From NCBI GenBank assembly GCA_021805485.1, contig JAJZFF010000165.1, positions 1-8,710 on the forward strand: a stretch of 8,710 nt of DNA, read 5' to 3'. Source of the stretch: Pseudomonadota bacterium (GTDB lineage: Bacteria; Pseudomonadota; Alphaproteobacteria; Acetobacterales; Acetobacteraceae). The position numbers and the translations under genes are program-made. Under the pieces are notes generated by a model. It was not told the DNA's origin and searched no databases. It worked only from the letters and a program-made list of their open reading frames with translations. This document shows, one piece after another, positions 6,725-8,710 of the stretch. The stretch's first letter is position 1. The number at the start of each line of letters is the position of its first letter.

Positions 6725-7817
6725 GCGTCACCTCCTTGTCGCGGCGCCGGCCCCAGGGCATGCGCACGCCGCGGAATTGCACCTGGTCGATCGCCACCGC
6801 CAGCACGATCACGAAACCCGTAATGATCATCTGCCAGAAATCCGACACGCCGAGCAGGATCAGCCCGTCGACCAGCACGGCGATCACCAGCGCGCCGATC
6901 ACGCTGCCGCCGATCGTTCCCTTGCCGCCCATCAGCGACGTGCCGCCGAGCACCGCCGCGGCGATGGCGTTCAGCTCGTAGCCGGTGCCGGCCGCCGCCC
7001 CCGCGGAGTCGAGCTGCGCGGCGATGACGATGCCCGCCAGCGCCGCCAGCACGCCGGAAATCACATAGACCCGCGCGCGCACCGCGAGCACCCGCACGCC
7101 GGAGAGCGCGGCCGCGCGCTCGTTGCCGCCGATCGCGTAGACATGGCGGCCGAACTTCGTGCGCTCGGCGATGCCCGTGGCCACCACGCTCGCGATCACC
7201 AGCAGCCAGATCGGCACCGGGATGTGCAGCAGCAGCCCGTTGCCGAGCCAGGGAAAGCCCCGGTTGCCGAGCGCCTTGTGCCCGTCGAGGAAGGGAAAGG
7301 TCGAACCGTTGTTGCTGAGCAGGGCGATGCCGCGCGCGATGTAGAGCATGCCGAGTGTCGCGATGAAGGGGGCGACCTTCATCCTGGTGATGACGAAGCC
7401 GTTGATCGCGCCGATCAGCGCGCCGGCGGCCAGCGCGATGGCGACCGCCGCCCAGGCATGCGGGTAGATCACCACGCCCAGGAACGGCACCGGCAGCCCG
7501 ACATCGATCAGCGCGCCGACGATCATGCCGCAAAGCCCGGCGATGGAGCCCACCGAAAGGTCGATCCCGCCGGAGACGATGACGAATGTCATGCCGATCG
7601 CGAGCAGGCCGTTGATCGAGGACTGCACCAGCACGGTGATGATGTTCGACCAGGTGAGAAACGCCGGCGAGAGAAAGGCGAACAGCGCCATGATCACGAT
7701 CAGCGCGACGAAGGCGCGGAAGCGCAGCAGCAGTGCCGCCAGCGCCGGGGCCGAGGCGGGTGCGGAGGTTTCGACTGTCTCGCTCATTCTCTCGACCTGT
7801 TCCGATTGTCCGCTCAT
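6720..7817 (-). CDS. RbsC-like sugar ABC transporter permease
   Basis: Inner-membrane channel subunit of a CUT2-type (ribose/xylose-like) importer, BPD_transp_2 family; 365 residues. After a polar N-terminus of about 30 residues come many hydrophobic segments, for example about 34-53, 58-82, 92-106, 120-140, 200-217, 250-268 and 328-343. Family landmarks are VSGGIDLSVGS (81-91), AINGFVITRMKVAPFIATLG (137-156), FGRHVYAIGGNERAAALSGV (222-241, the loop expected to touch the ATPase), and GTGYELNAIAAAVLGGTSLMGG (277-298). The ATG at 7817 is preferred: it overlaps the ATPase stop as ATGA and has GGGAGG 4 bases upstream, indicating translational coupling. An in-frame ATG at 7787 (MSETVE) is possible but has a poorer ribosome binding site. 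The C-terminus is basic (WGRRRDKE), consistent with a cytoplasmic end. Confidence 0.93.
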   Translation of the reverse strand: MSGQSEQVERMSETVETSAPASAPALAALLLRFRAFVALIVIMALFAFLSPAFLTWSNIITVLVQSSINGLLAIGMTFVIVSGGIDLSVGSIAGLCGMIVGALIDVGLPVPFLGVVIYPHAWAAVAIALAAGALIGAINGFVITRMKVAPFIATLGMLYIARGIALLSNNGSTFPFLDGHKALGNRGFPWLGNGLLLHIPVPIWLLVIASVVATGIAERTKFGRHVYAIGGNERAAALSGVRVLAVRARVYVISGVLAALAGIVIAAQLDSAGAAAGTGYELNAIAAAVLGGTSLMGGKGTIGGSVIGALVIAVLVDGLILLGVSDFWQMIITGFVIVLAVAIDQVQFRGVRMPWGRRRDKEVTP

Positions 7818-8710
7818 GCCGCCTCCCGCGCGCGGGCGGCGCCGCGCATGAGATCCTGTTCGTCGTAGGCGCCGCGCGCGAATTCCGCCGTGATGCGCCC
7901 TTCGGACATCACGATCGTCCGGTCGGCGAGGGCGACGATCTCCTTCACCTCGGACGAGACGAAGAGAATGCCGATGCCCTCGGCGGCGAGACGGTTCATG
8001 ATGCTGAAGATCTCCGCCTTCGCCTTCACGTCGATGCCACGGCCGGGCTCGTCCATCAGCAGCAGTTGCGGGCGGATCAGCAGCGCCTTGCCGACGATCG
8101 CCTTCTGCTGGTTGCCGCCGGAGAGCGTGGTGATCATCTGCGTGGGCGAAAACGCCTTGATCGCGAGGTTGCGGATCGTCGCGGCGATGTCGGACGCGCC
8201 GAAATTGCGTTTCAGCCAGCCGAAGTTTTCGTATTGACCAAGATTTGCGAGGGTGATGTTCTCGCCCAGCGTCATCGTCTGCACGATGCCCGCGGCCTGC
8301 CGGTCCTCGGGGATCAGCATCATGCCGCGGGCGATCCGCTGGTCGAGACCGAGGCGCGGATCGAGCGTCTCGCCGGCGAGCGTGACCTGGCCGGTCGATT
8401 CCGGGTGCAGCCCCATCAGGCATTCGAGCAGTTCCGTCCGCCCCGCGCCCATCAGCCCGAACAGGCCGACGATCTCGCCGCGCTTCACCTCGAGCGACAC
8501 GCCCTCGACCGACACGCCGTTCTCCGTGCGCGGGCAGCGCAGGTCGGCGACCGTGAGGATCGGCGCGCCGGTCGCGACATTGCCGTGATGCGGCACGTCG
8601 AGCGTGGTGTCGCCGAGCATCCGGTGCAGGATCCAGCCCATGTCGATGCCCTGCATCGGCGCATGCGCGGCGACCCGGCCGTCGCGAAGCACCGTGATGT
8701 AATCGCCGAT
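7814..8710 (-). CDS. Sugar ABC transporter ATP-binding protein, partial (RbsA-like)
   Basis: ATPase that drives the importer; only the last 298 residues are in the window, and the frame runs off the right edge (a GTG at 8692 is internal, not the start). CUT2 ATPases are two fused nucleotide-binding domains of about 500 residues in total. Visible here are the end of domain 1 (IGDYITVLRDGR, its post-switch strand) and all of domain 2. Numbering from 8692: Walker A-like GLMGAGRT (79-86), with Arg where a Lys is usual; LIPEDRQAAG (127-135); signature LSGGNQQK (190-197); Walker B LLLMDEP (210-216), then GRGIDV; and a switch region FVSSE (244-248) with Ser in place of His. A degenerate second site of this kind is normal for RbsA-like proteins, so the protein is probably functional. 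The stop overlaps the permease start by 4 bases. Confidence 0.92.
   Translation of the reverse strand: MGDYITVLRDGRVAAHAPMQGIDMGWILHRMLGDTTLDVPHHGNVATGAPILTVADLRCPRTENGVSVEGVSLEVKRGEIVGLFGLMGAGRTELLECLMGLHPESTGQVTLAGETLDPRLGLDQRIARGMMLIPEDRQAAGIVQTMTLGENITLANLGQYENFGWLKRNFGASDIAATIRNLAIKAFSPTQMITTLSGGNQQKAIVGKALLIRPQLLLMDEPGRGIDVKAKAEIFSIMNRLAAEGIGILFVSSEVKEIVALADRTIVMSEGRITAEFARGAYDEQDLMRGAARAREAA
7822..7827 (-). promoter_or_regulatory. Ribosome binding site of the permease inside the ATPase gene
   Basis: GGGAGG in the transcript, 4 bases before the permease ATG at 7817 and within the last codons of the ATPase gene. Together with the ATGA stop-start overlap it supports 7817 over the internal ATG at 7787 and suggests coupled translation of the two subunits. 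Confidence 0.7.

Noticed and set aside
4699..6981. A 760-codon open frame on the + strand opposite the oxidoreductase, binding-protein and permease genes
   Set aside because: It is antisense to three well-recognised genes, and its product is His/Arg/Asp-rich with no known motif, as expected from GC-rich codon bias in the opposite strand.
6661..7533. In-frame upstream extension of the binding-protein gene
   Set aside because: The extension overlaps the permease gene in another frame, and the signal peptide with GGAGGA places the start at 6660.
7818..8423. In-frame upstream extension of the permease gene into the ATPase gene
   Set aside because: The extension is an Arg-rich shadow of the ATPase; the real start is at 7817 with its own ribosome binding site.

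Overview
The window is very GC-rich and densely coded, and the proteins look alphaproteobacterial. The uracil-DNA glycosylase and the lytic transglycosylase most resemble, from memory of those families, versions in Rhodospirillales/Acetobacteraceae. That placement is an inference, because no rRNA or species marker is present. I see no tRNA, rRNA, CRISPR array, insertion sequence or phage gene. The region looks like ordinary chromosome, and I did not find a convincing undescribed system. The items worth a second look are listed as modest findings.

Left half, + strand: (1) a family 4-type uracil-DNA glycosylase that has only two of the four usual iron-sulfur cysteines; (2) a short AT-rich gap with a terminator-like hairpin and a possible promoter; (3) an exported lytic transglycosylase with an alpha-helical N-terminal region and a C-terminal SLT catalytic domain; (4) a protein with eight uninterrupted 34-residue TPR repeats fused to a heptosyltransferase-like glycosyltransferase domain.

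Right half, - strand, converging on the first group at about 4480-4533: a four-gene sugar-uptake operon, read from the right edge leftwards. It begins with the 3' part of a two-domain sugar ABC ATPase (the 5' part is outside the window). Next come an RbsC-like permease whose start overlaps the ATPase stop (ATGA), a secreted RbsB-like substrate-binding protein with a strong ribosome binding site, and a Gfo/Idh/MocA-family NAD(P)-dependent oxidoreductase. Stem-loops lie on both sides of the binding-protein gene. They lack U-tracts, so they look more like mRNA processing or stability elements than classic terminators.

Working together (inference): the ABC proteins import a sugar or polyol, and the oxidoreductase probably oxidises it or a derivative in the cytoplasm. 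The substrate cannot be read from the sequence. The long open frames opposite these genes are GC-driven shadows and are not annotated.
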